This document shows positions 34,464-43,846 of a stretch of 64,000 nt of DNA, one piece after another. Source of the DNA: Streptomyces phaeofaciens (lineage in GTDB: Bacteria; Actinomycetota; Actinomycetes; Streptomycetales; Streptomycetaceae). The stretch is from contig NZ_BMSA01000019.1 in assembly GCF_014648915.1 (NCBI RefSeq), positions 1 through 64,000 of the forward strand. The letters run 5' to 3'. Below the pieces are notes generated by a model, which did no database searches, was not told where the DNA came from, and saw only the letters and a program-made list of their open reading frames with translations. Position 1 is the first letter of the stretch; each line of letters opens with the position of its first letter. The position numbers and the translations under genes were made by a program.

Positions 34464-34749
34464 TAGCCGCCCGGGCCGGGGGACTGTGCGCCTGATCACT
34501 CGGTTCCGTCCGTCCGTGTGGCGGGTGCGGGCCGTGTGTGGCTGGTCGCGCAGTTCCCCGCGCCCCTGAGGTGGGCACAGTGGGGCGTCTCACATAGGTG
34601 CCCCGTGTCTCGTCGGCCTCCGACAAGTGCGAGGATGGGCGTCGGCAGGACAGGGCCCCCACCACAGGGCCGAAGAAAGAGCGGCCGGACACCAGCCGCC
34701 GGCGGTCAGCGACGACCGGCGCACGGCGCACATGCATGGAGGACGTGAC
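34464..34749. other. lpd upstream region with a dispersed repeat
   Basis: After element B come some 285 bp without a gene. Bases 34537-34567 (TGTGGCTGGTCGCGCAGT then CCCCGCGCCCCT) are a copy of a motif I know to be abundant between Streptomyces genes. The lpd promoter should lie between there and 34735, but I see no clear consensus boxes. The ribosome site GGAGG is at 34738-34742. Confidence 0.5.
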
Positions 34750-36138
34750 GTGGCGAACGACGCCAGCACCGTTTTCGACCTAGTGATCCTCGGCGGTGGT
34801 AGCGGTGGTTACGCCGCGGCCCTGCGCGGGGCGCAGCTGGGCCTGGACGTCGCCCTGATCGAAAAGGACAAGGTCGGCGGCACCTGCCTGCACCGGGGTT
34901 GCATCCCCACCAAGGCCCTGCTGCACGCGGGCGAGGTCGCCGACCAGGCCCGCGAGAGCGCGCAGTTCGGCGTCAAGGCGACCTTCGAGGGCATCGACAT
35001 CGCCGGGGTCCACAAGTACAAGGACGGTGTCATCTCCGGCCTGTACAAGGGGCTCCAGGGGCTGGTCGCCTCCCGCAAGGTGACGTACATCGAGGGTGAG
35101 GGCCGTCTGTCCTCCCCGACCTCCGTCGACGTGAACGGCCAGCGGATCCAGGGCCGCCACGTCCTGCTGGCGACCGGCTCCGTGCCGAAGTCGCTGCCGG
35201 GCCTGGAGATCGACGGCAACCGGATCATCTCCTCCGACCACGCCCTCGTCCTGGACCGCGTGCCGAAGTCCGCGATCATCCTGGGCGGCGGTGTCATCGG
35301 CGTCGAGTTCGCCTCGGCGTGGAAGTCCTTCGGCGCGGACGTGACCGTCATCGAGGGTCTGAAGCACCTCGTCCCGGTCGAGGACGAGAACAGCTCCAAG
35401 CTGCTCGAGCGCGCGTTCCGCAAGCGCGGCATCAAGTTCAACCTGGGCACCTTCTTCTCGAAGGCCGAGTACACCGCCGACGGCGTCAAGGTCACCCTGG
35501 CCGACGGCAAGGAGTTCGAGGCCGAGGTCCTGCTCGTCGCGGTGGGCCGCGGCCCCGTGTCCCAGGGTCTGGGCTACGAGGAGCAGGGCGTCGCGATGGA
35601 CCGCGGCTACGTCCTGGTCGACGAGTACATGCGGACGAACGTCCCCACCATCTCCGCCGTCGGTGACCTGGTCCCGACGCTCCAGCTCGCGCACGTCGGC
35701 TTCGCCGAGGGCATCCTGGTGGCGGAGCGTCTGGCCGGTCTGAAGGCCGTCCCGATCGACTACGACGGTGTTCCGCGGGTGACCTACTGCCACCCGGAGG
35801 TCGCCTCCGTGGGCATCACCGAGGCCAAGGCCAAGGAGATCTACGGTGCGGACAAGGTCGTCGCTCTGAAGTACAACCTGGCGGGCAACGGCAAGAGCAA
35901 GATCCTGAACACCGCGGGCGAGATCAAGCTCGTCCAGGTCAAGGACGGTGCCGTGGTCGGCGTCCACATGGTCGGCGACCGCATGGGCGAGCAGGTCGGC
36001 GAGGCCCAGCTGATCTACAACTGGGAAGCGCTGCCGGCCGAGGTCGCCCAGCTCATCCACGCCCACCCGACGCAGAACGAGGCGCTCGGCGAGGCCCACC
36101 TGGCCCTGGCGGGCAAGCCGCTGCACGCGCACGACTGA
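34750..36138 (+). CDS. lpd: Dihydrolipoyl dehydrogenase (E3)
   Basis: A 462-aa flavoenzyme that reoxidises lipoyl groups of 2-oxo acid dehydrogenases with NAD+. Visible are the FAD site GGGSGGYAAA, the redox disulfide GGTCLHRGCIPTKAL, the NAD site GGGVIGVEFAS and the C-terminal catalytic HAHPTQNE. GTG 34750 follows GGAGG by seven bases. The E2 gene starts 59 bp downstream on the same strand, so the two are probably co-transcribed. Confidence 0.96.
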   Translation: MANDASTVFDLVILGGGSGGYAAALRGAQLGLDVALIEKDKVGGTCLHRGCIPTKALLHAGEVADQARESAQFGVKATFEGIDIAGVHKYKDGVISGLYKGLQGLVASRKVTYIEGEGRLSSPTSVDVNGQRIQGRHVLLATGSVPKSLPGLEIDGNRIISSDHALVLDRVPKSAIILGGGVIGVEFASAWKSFGADVTVIEGLKHLVPVEDENSSKLLERAFRKRGIKFNLGTFFSKAEYTADGVKVTLADGKEFEAEVLLVAVGRGPVSQGLGYEEQGVAMDRGYVLVDEYMRTNVPTISAVGDLVPTLQLAHVGFAEGILVAERLAGLKAVPIDYDGVPRVTYCHPEVASVGITEAKAKEIYGADKVVALKYNLAGNGKSKILNTAGEIKLVQVKDGAVVGVHMVGDRMGEQVGEAQLIYNWEALPAEVAQLIHAHPTQNEALGEAHLALAGKPLHAHD

Positions 36139-36197
36139 CCCTCGGTCGACGAAGCGACGACACAGACTTCCGCAACTCGTAAGGAGCAACCGAAACC

Positions 36198-37976
36198 ATG
36201 GCGGTTTCCGTAACCCTTCCGGCGCTCGGCGAGAGCGTCACCGAGGGCACTGTCACCCGCTGGCTGAAGGCCGAGGGTGAACGCGTAGAGGCCGACGAGC
36301 CCCTGCTCGAGGTGTCGACCGACAAGGTCGACACCGAGATCCCCTCCCCCGCCGCCGGCATCCTGGCCTCCATCAAGGTCGCCGAGGACGAGACGGTCGA
36401 GGTCGGCGCCGAGCTGGCCGTCATCGACGACGGCACCGGCTCCCCCGCCGCCGCCCCGGCCCCCGCCGCCGAGCCCGCCGCGGCTCCGGCTCCGGCCCCC
36501 GTGGCCGAGGCCCCGGCCGCCCCGGCGCCCGCCGCCGAGGCCCCCGCCGCGCCCGCCGCCGCCCCCGCCGGTGGCGCGTCCGGCACGGACGTGGTCCTGC
36601 CCGCGCTCGGCGAGTCCGTCACCGAGGGCACCGTCACCCGCTGGCTGAAGTCGGTCGGCGACAGCGTCGAGGCCGACGAGCCGCTGCTCGAGGTCTCCAC
36701 GGACAAGGTCGACACCGAGATCCCGGCGCCCGCCTCCGGTGTGCTGCTCGAGATCACGGTCGGCGAGGACGAGACCGCCGAGGTCGGCGCCAAGCTCGCC
36801 GTCATCGGCGCCCCGGGTGCGGCTCCGGCCGCTGCCCCGGCCCCCGCCGCCCCGGCCCCCGCGCCCGCCGCCGCCCCGGCTCCGGCCGCTCCGGCTCCGG
36901 TCGCCCCGGCCGCCCCGGCTCCGGCGCCCGCGCCCGCCCCGGTCGCCGCCGCCCCGGCTCCGGCCGCCCCGGCCCCCGCGCCGGTGGCTCCGGCCCCGGT
37001 CGCGCCGGCTCCGGTCGCGCCTGCCGCGCAGGCCACCGACGAGGGCGCCTACGTCACCCCGCTGGTGCGCAAGCTGGCCGCGGAGAACGGCGTCGACCTG
37101 GGCTCCGTCAAGGGCACCGGCGTCGGCGGCCGGATCCGCAAGCAGGACGTCATCGCCGCCGCCGAGGCCGCGAAGGCCGCCGCCGCGGCTCCGGCCGCTG
37201 CGACTGCCGCGGGCCCTGCCGCCGCGAAGAAGGCCCCGTCGCTGGAGGCCTCCCCGCTGCGTGGCCAGACCGTGAAGATGCCCCGCATCCGCAAGGTCAT
37301 CGGCGACAACATGGTCAAGGCGCTGCACGAGCAGGCCCAGCTGTCGTCGGTCGTCGAGGTCGACGTCACGCGTCTGATGCGGCTGCGCGCGCAGGCGAAG
37401 GACTCCTTCGCGGCCCGCGAAGGCGTCAAGCTCTCCCCGATGCCCTTCTTCGTGAAGGCGGCGGCCCAGGCGCTGAAGGCCCACCCGGTCATCAACGCCA
37501 AGATCAACGAGGCCGAGGGCACGATCACCTACTTCGACACCGAGAACGTCGGTATCGCGGTGGACTCGGAGAAGGGCCTGATGACCCCGGTCATCAAGGG
37601 CGCCGGCGACCTGAACATCGCCGGTATCGCCAAGGCCACGGCCGACCTGGCCGGCAAGGTCCGCGGCAACAAGATCACTCCGGACGAGCTGTCCGGCGGG
37701 ACCTTCACCATCTCCAACACCGGTTCGCGCGGTGCGCTCTTCGACACGATCATCGTGCCGCCGGGCCAGGTCGCGATCCTCGGCATCGGCGCCACGGTCA
37801 AGCGCCCGGCCGTCATCGAGACGGAGGAGGGCACGGTCATCGGCGTCCGCGACATGACGTACCTGACCCTGTCCTACGACCACCGCTTGGTCGACGGTGC
37901 CGACGCGGCCCGCTACCTGACCGCGGTGAAGTCGATCCTGGAGGCCGGCGAGTTCGAGGTCGAGCTCGGCCTGTAG
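36198..37976 (+). CDS. sucB: Dihydrolipoamide acyltransferase (E2), two lipoyl domains
   Basis: A 592-aa E2 core enzyme. Two near-identical lipoyl domains carry the lipoylated lysines K43 and K170 in STDKVDTEIP. They are joined by long Ala/Pro linkers (about 80-130 and 215-280). A peripheral-subunit-binding domain at about 284-322 (VTPLVRKLAAENGVDL) is followed by the catalytic domain with DHRLVDGADAARYL (H562). The protein is commonly annotated as succinyltransferase, but here it lies with lpd, aceE and a GntR regulator, so it may serve pyruvate dehydrogenase, or both complexes as in other actinobacteria. The gene ends in a strong terminator at 37993-38037. Confidence 0.92.
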   Translation: MAVSVTLPALGESVTEGTVTRWLKAEGERVEADEPLLEVSTDKVDTEIPSPAAGILASIKVAEDETVEVGAELAVIDDGTGSPAAAPAPAAEPAAAPAPAPVAEAPAAPAPAAEAPAAPAAAPAGGASGTDVVLPALGESVTEGTVTRWLKSVGDSVEADEPLLEVSTDKVDTEIPAPASGVLLEITVGEDETAEVGAKLAVIGAPGAAPAAAPAPAAPAPAPAAAPAPAAPAPVAPAAPAPAPAPAPVAAAPAPAAPAPAPVAPAPVAPAPVAPAAQATDEGAYVTPLVRKLAAENGVDLGSVKGTGVGGRIRKQDVIAAAEAAKAAAAAPAAATAAGPAAAKKAPSLEASPLRGQTVKMPRIRKVIGDNMVKALHEQAQLSSVVEVDVTRLMRLRAQAKDSFAAREGVKLSPMPFFVKAAAQALKAHPVINAKINEAEGTITYFDTENVGIAVDSEKGLMTPVIKGAGDLNIAGIAKATADLAGKVRGNKITPDELSGGTFTISNTGSRGALFDTIIVPPGQVAILGIGATVKRPAVIETEEGTVIGVRDMTYLTLSYDHRLVDGADAARYLTAVKSILEAGEFEVELGL

Positions 37977-37992
37977 CCCCCAGCGGCCGTAC

Positions 37993-38037
37993 CACGAAGG
38001 CCCCCGTCCGGAGCTTCTCCGGACGGGGGCCTTCGTG
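37993..38037. terminator. Strong terminator after the E2 gene
   Basis: Perfect 20-bp stem (37993-38012 with 38018-38037) and a five-base loop, starting 17 bases after the E2 stop codon. Confidence 0.88.
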
Positions 38038-38191
38038 CCGTGCGCCGCGTCCACGCCCGTAAGCGGCGTGTAAGTCTCGTCTCACCTGCGTAAAAGCGCC
38101 CTTGTGCGCCCCTCCCGAAAGCGCTCGCGGCCGTATTGTTACTGAACGTCGAACGCCCCGGGGCCGGGCGGCCCCTCCCTAAGGAGCACTC

Positions 38192-38815
38192 ATGACCGCG
38201 CCCGTCGTCCACTCGCTGCGCGAACAGATCCGCGAGCACATCGTGGAGGGGATCGTCAGCGGGCGCTGGAAGCCGGGCGAGCGGATCGTGGAGCGGCGGA
38301 TCGCCACCGAGCTGGAGGTCAGCCAGACGCCGGTGCGGGAGGCGCTGCGCGAGCTGGAGTCGCTGCGGCTGATCGAGTCGGCGCCGAACAAGGGCGTACG
38401 GGTGCGGAACCTGACGGCGGCCGACCTGGAGGAGAGCTACCCGGTCCGGGCCGGTCTGGAGGCGATCGCCGCGGAGCTGGCGGCGGAGCGGCTGGCGCAG
38501 GACTGCTCGGCCCTGGAGCCGCATGTCGCCGCGCTCTACGAGGCCGACCGGCACGCGGACGGCACCGCCCAGGTGCGGCACACCGTCGGCTTCCACCGGG
38601 AGCTGGTGCGGGCGGCCGGGAACTCCGTGCTGCTGCACACCTGGGAGGGCCTCGGCATCGAGGTGTTCACGGCGCTGTCCATCCGCTGGCTGGGAACCGT
38701 GCAGCAGTCCTACGCGGAGGAGCACGAGGAGCTGGTGCAGGCGTTCCGGCGGCGGGATCCACGGATCGCGGAACTGGTGAAGGCGCACGTGCTGGGCTGC
38801 GCGCCGCGCGCCTGA
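38192..38815 (+). CDS. GntR-family (FCD-type) transcriptional regulator
   Basis: A 207-aa regulator with a winged helix in residues 1-75 (PGERIVERRIATELEVSQTP and VREALRELE) and a helical FCD effector domain behind it. The ATG at 38192 follows AAGGAG. It lies directly before aceE, whose promoter contains a palindrome of the FadR/GntR type (TGATC-n7-GATCA), so it is the obvious candidate to control aceE in response to pyruvate or a related acid. Effector and sign of control are inference. Confidence 0.9.
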   Translation: MTAPVVHSLREQIREHIVEGIVSGRWKPGERIVERRIATELEVSQTPVREALRELESLRLIESAPNKGVRVRNLTAADLEESYPVRAGLEAIAAELAAERLAQDCSALEPHVAALYEADRHADGTAQVRHTVGFHRELVRAAGNSVLLHTWEGLGIEVFTALSIRWLGTVQQSYAEEHEELVQAFRRRDPRIAELVKAHVLGCAPRA

Positions 38816-38936
38816 CACAGCCGAGCAGACCCCCGCTCACCTGCGGAAATCCTCCGTATTCGCGGCACCGGGTGCCCGCCCGAAAGGCACCCCGTGCCGA
38901 CTTTCTCGTAATCGAGAGGTTTTGCCCCTGAACCCT

Positions 38937-38966
38937 TTGATCGATCATCGATCAGGGGGTTACAGT
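38937..38966 (+). promoter_or_regulatory. aceE promoter overlapped by a perfect 17-bp palindrome
   Basis: TTGATC (38937-38942), an 18-base spacer and TACAGT (38961-38966) form a good -35/-10 pair. The perfect palindrome TGATCGATCATCGATCA (38938-38954) covers the -35 box and most of the spacer, an ideal place for a repressor. The adjacent GntR protein is the likely binder. The leader from the start site to the aceE ATG is about 125 bases. Confidence 0.75.
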
Positions 38967-39097
38967 CACCGACGGGCCGCGTGGCGGAGCCACAGATCGG
39001 TACCGCACCAGAGCCCCACGCCCTGTCCTGCCAAAGACCAAGGGCACCCCCCGAAACACCTCACAGGGAACCCCCTTCGACTGAGGAAGGCGGCGAA

Positions 39098-41800
39098 ATG
39101 ACCGACCCCAACGCCATCCAGCCGAGCGCGCTCGACCAGCTCCCCGACCGTGACCCGGAGGAGACCGCCGAATGGCAGGCCTCGCTGGACGCGGTCGCCA
39201 AGGCGGCCGGGCCGCACCGTGCGGCGTACCTGATGCGCCGGACGCTGGAGCGTGCGGAGGGCAACGGCATCGCGCTGCCCAAGCTGCTCGAGACCGACTA
39301 CGTCAACACCATCCCGACCGCCTCCGAGCCGTCCGCGCCCGGTGACGAGGAGATGGAGCGCCGGATCACCGCGTGGAACCGCTGGAACGCGGCCGCGATG
39401 GTCACCCGCGGTGCCAAACACGGCGTCGGCGGCCACATCGCCACCTTCGCCTCCGCGGCCTGGCTGTACGAGACCGGCTTCAACCACTTCTTCAAGGGCA
39501 AGGAGGCCGACGGCTCGGGCGACCAGCTCTACATCCAGGGCCACGCCTCCCCCGGCATCTACGCCCGCGCCTTCCTCGACGGCCGGCTGAACGAGGCGCA
39601 CCTCGACAACTTCCGCCAGGAGTCGGGCGGCAACGGCCTCCCGTCCTACCCGCACCCGCGGCGGCTGCCCTGGCTGTGGGAGTTCCCGACGGTGTCGATG
39701 GGCCTCGGCCCGCTGTCGGCGATCTACCAGGCGCGCTTCAACCGCTACCTGACCAACCGCGGCATCAAGGACCTCTCCGCCTCCCACGTCTGGGCCTTCC
39801 TCGGCGACGGCGAGATGGACGAGCCCGAGTCGACGGCGGCACTCGCGCTCGCCTCCCGCGAGGGTCTGGACAACCTGACCTTCGTCATCAACTGCAACCT
39901 GCAGCGCCTCGACGGACCGGTCCGCGCCAACTTCAAGATCGTGCAGGAGCTGGAGGCCCAGTTCCGCGGCGCCGGCTGGAACGTCGTCAAGACGCTGTGG
40001 GGCACCGCCTGGGACGAGCTGTTCCAGCTCGACACCACCGGCGCGCTCGTCCGCCGGCTGCGCGAGGTACCCGACGCGCAGGTGCAGACGTACCAGACGC
40101 GCGGCGCCGCCTACATCCGCGAGGACTTCTTCGGCAAGGACCCGGCGCTCGCCGAGATGGCGAAGCTGCTGAGCGACGACAAGATCCTCGAGTGCTTCCA
40201 CCTCTCCCGCGGTGGCCACGAGGCGCGCAAGGTCTACGCGGCCTACAAGGCGGCGGTGGAGTTCAAGGGCGCGCCGACCGTCATCCTGGCCCAGACCGTC
40301 AAGGGCCACACCCTCGGCGAGGGCTTCGCGTCGAAGAACGCCAACCACCAGATGAAGAAGCTCTCGGTGGACGAGTTCAAGACGATGCGCGACCTGCTGG
40401 AACTGCCGATCCCGGACAGCGCGTTCGTCGACGGCGTGGTCCCCTACGGCCACCCGGGCGCCGACTCCCCCGAGGTCCGCTACCTCCAGGAGCGCCGCGC
40501 GGCCCTCGGCGGCCCGGCCCCGGCCCGCCGCACGCACGCGCTCGCCCCGCTGCCCGCCCCCGCCGAGAAGGCGTTCGCCTCCTTCGACAAGGGCTCCGGC
40601 TCGCAGAACGTGGCGACCACCATGGCCTTCGTCCGCCTGATCAAGGACCTGGTCCGCGACAAGGAGACCGGGAAGCGCTGGGTGCCGATCGTCCCCGACG
40701 AGGCGCGCACCTTCGGCATGGAGAGCCTCTTCCCCTCCCTGGGCATCTACTCGCCCAAGGGCCAGACGTACGAGCCGGTCGACCGCGACCAGCTGATGTA
40801 CTACAAGGAGGCCAAGAACGGCCAGATCCTCAACGAGGGGATCACCGAGGCCGGTTCGATGGCCGACTTCATCGCCGCGTCCACCGCGTACTCCACGCAC
40901 GGCGAAGCGATGATCCCGTTCTACATCTTCTACTCGATGTTCGGCTGGCAGCGCACGGCCGACCAGATGTGGCAGCTCGCCGACCAGCTCGGCCGCGGCT
41001 TCCTCGTCGGCGCCACGGCCGGCCGTACGACCCTGACGGGCGAGGGCCTCCAGCACGCCGACGGCCACTCCCCCGTCATCGCCGCGACCAACCCGGCCGC
41101 CCTCACCTACGACCCGGCGTTCGCCTACGAGGTCGCCACGATCGTCAAGGACGGTCTGCGCCGGATGTACGGCGAGGCCGCCCCGGGTGAGGACCCGAAC
41201 GTCTTCTACTACCTGACGGTCTACAACGAGCCGATGCCGCAGCCCGCCAAGCCGGCCGGCCTCGGCATCGACGAGGGCATCGTCAAGGGCCTGTACCGCT
41301 TCAACACGGCGGAGTCGGCGGGGCTCTCCCCGGCCGCCAACGCGCCGCGCATCCAGCTCCTCGCCTCCGGCACGGCGATCCACTGGACCCTCCAGGCGCA
41401 GAAGCTGCTCGCCGAGGAGTGGGGCGTGGCCGCCGACGTGTGGTCCGCGACCTCCTGGACCGAGCTGCGCCGCGACGCGCTGGAGGCCGACGCGGCCCTG
41501 CTGCGCGGCGAGGAGCGGGTGCCGTACGTCCGTCAGGCGCTCCAGGGCGCCGAGGGCCCGGTGCTCGCGGTCTCCGACTACATGCGCCAGGTCCCGGACC
41601 AGATCGCGCAGTGGGTCGAGCAGGACTGGTCATCGCTGGGCGCGGACGGCTTCGGCCTCTCCGACACCCGCGCGGCCGCCCGCCGCCACTTCGGCGTCGA
41701 CGCGGAGTCGGTCGTCGTCGCGGCCCTGGCCCAGCTCGCCCGGCGCGGCGAGGTCAAGGCCACCTCGGTGAAGGAGGCGCGGGACCGCTACGGCCTGTAG
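39098..41800 (+). CDS. aceE: Pyruvate dehydrogenase E1 component, homodimeric type
   Basis: A 900-aa thiamine-diphosphate enzyme that decarboxylates pyruvate and acetylates the lipoyl arm of E2. The cofactor-binding motif GDGEMDEPES...NCNLQRLDGP is clear at about residues 235-275. Full length matches AceE rather than the alpha2beta2 form. ATG 39098 follows GAGGAAGG; a frame upstream to 38981 would run through the promoter region. Partners lpd and E2 lie 1.1-4.3 kb upstream, separated by a terminator and the GntR gene, so aceE has its own promoter. Confidence 0.97.
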   Translation: MTDPNAIQPSALDQLPDRDPEETAEWQASLDAVAKAAGPHRAAYLMRRTLERAEGNGIALPKLLETDYVNTIPTASEPSAPGDEEMERRITAWNRWNAAAMVTRGAKHGVGGHIATFASAAWLYETGFNHFFKGKEADGSGDQLYIQGHASPGIYARAFLDGRLNEAHLDNFRQESGGNGLPSYPHPRRLPWLWEFPTVSMGLGPLSAIYQARFNRYLTNRGIKDLSASHVWAFLGDGEMDEPESTAALALASREGLDNLTFVINCNLQRLDGPVRANFKIVQELEAQFRGAGWNVVKTLWGTAWDELFQLDTTGALVRRLREVPDAQVQTYQTRGAAYIREDFFGKDPALAEMAKLLSDDKILECFHLSRGGHEARKVYAAYKAAVEFKGAPTVILAQTVKGHTLGEGFASKNANHQMKKLSVDEFKTMRDLLELPIPDSAFVDGVVPYGHPGADSPEVRYLQERRAALGGPAPARRTHALAPLPAPAEKAFASFDKGSGSQNVATTMAFVRLIKDLVRDKETGKRWVPIVPDEARTFGMESLFPSLGIYSPKGQTYEPVDRDQLMYYKEAKNGQILNEGITEAGSMADFIAASTAYSTHGEAMIPFYIFYSMFGWQRTADQMWQLADQLGRGFLVGATAGRTTLTGEGLQHADGHSPVIAATNPAALTYDPAFAYEVATIVKDGLRRMYGEAAPGEDPNVFYYLTVYNEPMPQPAKPAGLGIDEGIVKGLYRFNTAESAGLSPAANAPRIQLLASGTAIHWTLQAQKLLAEEWGVAADVWSATSWTELRRDALEADAALLRGEERVPYVRQALQGAEGPVLAVSDYMRQVPDQIAQWVEQDWSSLGADGFGLSDTRAAARRHFGVDAESVVVAALAQLARRGEVKATSVKEARDRYGL

Positions 41801-41816
41801 AGGGCGGCGTTTCGGT

Positions 41817-41849
41817 CGAAGGGGCACGGCACTGCGCCGTGCCCCTTCG
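41817..41849. terminator. Terminator after aceE
   Basis: Perfect 14-bp stem (41817-41830 with 41836-41849) and a five-base loop, 16 bases after the aceE stop. Confidence 0.85.
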
Positions 41850-41878
41850 TCGTCGGCGGGCCCGGCATCATGGGCATC

Positions 41879-42913
41879 ATGCGTGCTGCCCGCCTCATCA
41901 AGATGGTGCTGCTCCTGCAGTCCCGGCCCGCCATGACCGCCGCCGAGCTGGCCCGTGAGCTGGAGGTGTCCGAGCGGACCGTCACCCGGGACGCGCAGGC
42001 GCTGTCGGAGGCGGGGGTCCCGGTGTACGCGGAGCGGGGGCGGACCGGCGGGTACCGGCTGGTCGGCGGGTACCGCACCGGGCTGACCGGGCTGGGCCGG
42101 GGCGAGGCCGAGGCGCTGTTCCTGAGCGGGGTGCCGGGCGCGCTGCGGGAGATGGGCCTCGAGGACGTGGCCTCCGCGGCCCGGCTGAAGGTGTCGGCCG
42201 CCCTGCTGCCGTCCCTGCGGGACGCGCCGCGGGCGGCGGCGCAGCGGTTCCATCTGGACGCGCCCGCGTGGTTCCGGGAGCCGGAGGTGCCCGCACTGCT
42301 GGCGGTGGTCGCGGACGCGGTGTGGGACGACCGCCGCGTGAGCGCCCGCTACCGGCGCGGGGACGGTGAGGTCGAGCGGGACCTGGAGCCGTACGGGCTC
42401 GTGCTGAAGGCGGGGGTCTGGTATCTGTGCGCCCGGGTTCGGGAGAGGGAGCCGGAGACGGAGCCGAAGGCGGCGGCGGGTTCGGGGGCGGTCGGTTCGG
42501 CGGGGGCCGGGGACCTGCGGACCTACCGGATCGACCGGTTCGTCGCGGTCGAGGTGCTGAAGGATCGTTTCCACCGGGACGAGTCCTTCGATCTGCCCGG
42601 GTTCTGGGGCGAGCAGGCCGAGCGGTTCGCGCGCTCGATCCTGCGGGCCGAGGCCGTCGTACGGCTCTCGGAGACCGGGGTGCGCAGACTGGTCCACACG
42701 GTGGATCCGGTGGCCGCGCGGGACGCGCTGGCGGGGGCCGGGGAACCGGACGGGCACGGGTGGGTCACGGTCACCCTGGGCGTGGAGTCGGAGGACGTGG
42801 CGCACACCCAGCTCGCCGCGCTCGGCGCCGAGGCGGAGGTGATCGCCCCGCCGTCGCTGCGGGCGCGGTTCGCCGCGGACGCGGCACGGCTGGCGGGCTT
42901 GTACCGCGCGTGA
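41879..42913 (+). CDS. WYL-domain transcriptional regulator
   Basis: A 344-aa protein with an N-terminal DeoR-like winged helix (MTAAELARELEVSERTVTRD) and a WYL domain in the middle (VSARYRRGDGEVERDLEPYG, then LKAGVWYL), followed by a C-terminal extension. WYL domains bind small ligands or nucleic acid and are common in actinobacterial regulators. I prefer ATG 41879 (MRAARLIKM), the usual start of the family; ATG 41870 is the alternative. Target genes are unknown. An acidic low-complexity stretch rich in E and P after LYLCARV-type sequence (about residues 185-205) looks like a linker. Confidence 0.9.
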   Translation: MRAARLIKMVLLLQSRPAMTAAELARELEVSERTVTRDAQALSEAGVPVYAERGRTGGYRLVGGYRTGLTGLGRGEAEALFLSGVPGALREMGLEDVASAARLKVSAALLPSLRDAPRAAAQRFHLDAPAWFREPEVPALLAVVADAVWDDRRVSARYRRGDGEVERDLEPYGLVLKAGVWYLCARVREREPETEPKAAAGSGAVGSAGAGDLRTYRIDRFVAVEVLKDRFHRDESFDLPGFWGEQAERFARSILRAEAVVRLSETGVRRLVHTVDPVAARDALAGAGEPDGHGWVTVTLGVESEDVAHTQLAALGAEAEVIAPPSLRARFAADAARLAGLYRA

Positions 42914-42969
42914 CAATCCCCGGCACTCCGGGTGCGCCGCACCCCTCCAGGCACGATGCTGGACGCGTG

Positions 42970-43488
42970 ATGGACGAGACGGAGTTCTGGGAGCTGGTGG
43001 ACGCCTCCCGCGAGGGCGCCGAGGGCGACCCGGAGGATCAGGCCGACCTGCTCGTGGACCGGCTGGTCCGGCTGGACCCGGAGTCCGTGCTCGACTTCGC
43101 CCGGCACTTCGAGGCGCGCTACAGCCGCGCCTACACCTGGGACCTGTGGGGCGCCGCCTGGGTGCTGCTCGACGGGGCGAGCGACGACGCCTTCGACTTC
43201 TTCCGCTGCTGGCTGATCGGGCAGGGCCGCGACGTGTTCGAGGGCGCGGTGCACGATCCGGACGCGCTCGCCGAGCTGCTGGGCGACTTCGACGAGGAGC
43301 TCGACGGGGACGGCGAGGACCTCGGTTACGCGGCCGACGAGGCCTACGAGCAGCTCACCGGGGCCGTCGCGCCCGATCTGGGCATCCCGCCCGCGGCCGC
43401 GGAACCCGCCGGCACGCCGGTCGACTTCGAGAACGAGGGGGCGCTCGCCGAGCGGTACCCCCGGCTGTGGAACCGCTTCAAGGAGTGA
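42970..43488 (+). CDS. DUF4240-type protein
   Basis: A 172-aa acidic soluble protein. MDETEFWELVDASREGA and the later RAYTWDLWGAAWVLLDG, SDDAFDFFRCWLIGQGR segments match the DUF4240 family known to me from actinobacteria. A GTG immediately before the ATG (42967) is an equal start. Function unknown. It is followed by a leftward small gene with only 16 bp between stops. Confidence 0.8.
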   Translation: MDETEFWELVDASREGAEGDPEDQADLLVDRLVRLDPESVLDFARHFEARYSRAYTWDLWGAAWVLLDGASDDAFDFFRCWLIGQGRDVFEGAVHDPDALAELLGDFDEELDGDGEDLGYAADEAYEQLTGAVAPDLGIPPAAAEPAGTPVDFENEGALAERYPRLWNRFKE

Positions 43489-43504
43489 GTCCTCCTCCCC
43501 CTCC

Positions 43505-43771
43505 TCACAGGGTGACCCGGCGGCGCGTGGTGTCCGCCGGGATGTAGGCCTGCTGCTGGTCGGCCCGGACGGCGTGGTGCAGCGGCGCCTTGTTGGCCTG
43601 TTCGAGGGCGGACGCGGTCGTGGCGGCCGGGCCCAGGACGACCGCGGCGACGGCGCACAGGACCGTCCAGGGGCTGCGGGCGGCCCGGGCCCAGCCGGCG
43701 TCCCGCTCCGTGGCACCCGCGGACCCCGTGAACCCGGTGGACCCCGTGGACTGCGTGCGACTGCTGTTCAT
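43505..43771 (-). CDS. Small protein with one hydrophobic segment
   Basis: An 88-aa protein starting at ATG 43771 behind GGGGAGAGAG. Residues 1-40 are polar with a short TGSTGFTGSAG repeat, residues 46-66 form one hydrophobic segment (VLCAVAAVVLGPAATTASAL), and the tail is basic. It may be a membrane-anchored or exported peptide. No family is recognised. Confidence 0.6.
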   Translation of the reverse strand: MNSSRTQSTGSTGFTGSAGATERDAGWARAARSPWTVLCAVAAVVLGPAATTASALEQANKAPLHHAVRADQQQAYIPADTTRRRVTL

Positions 43772-43846
43772 CTCTCTCCCCGCCTCCGGTCGGCTTGTGT
43801 TGTGCATGACCGTAGGAGGCGGGGATGGGAGGAGTCTGAATCCTGC

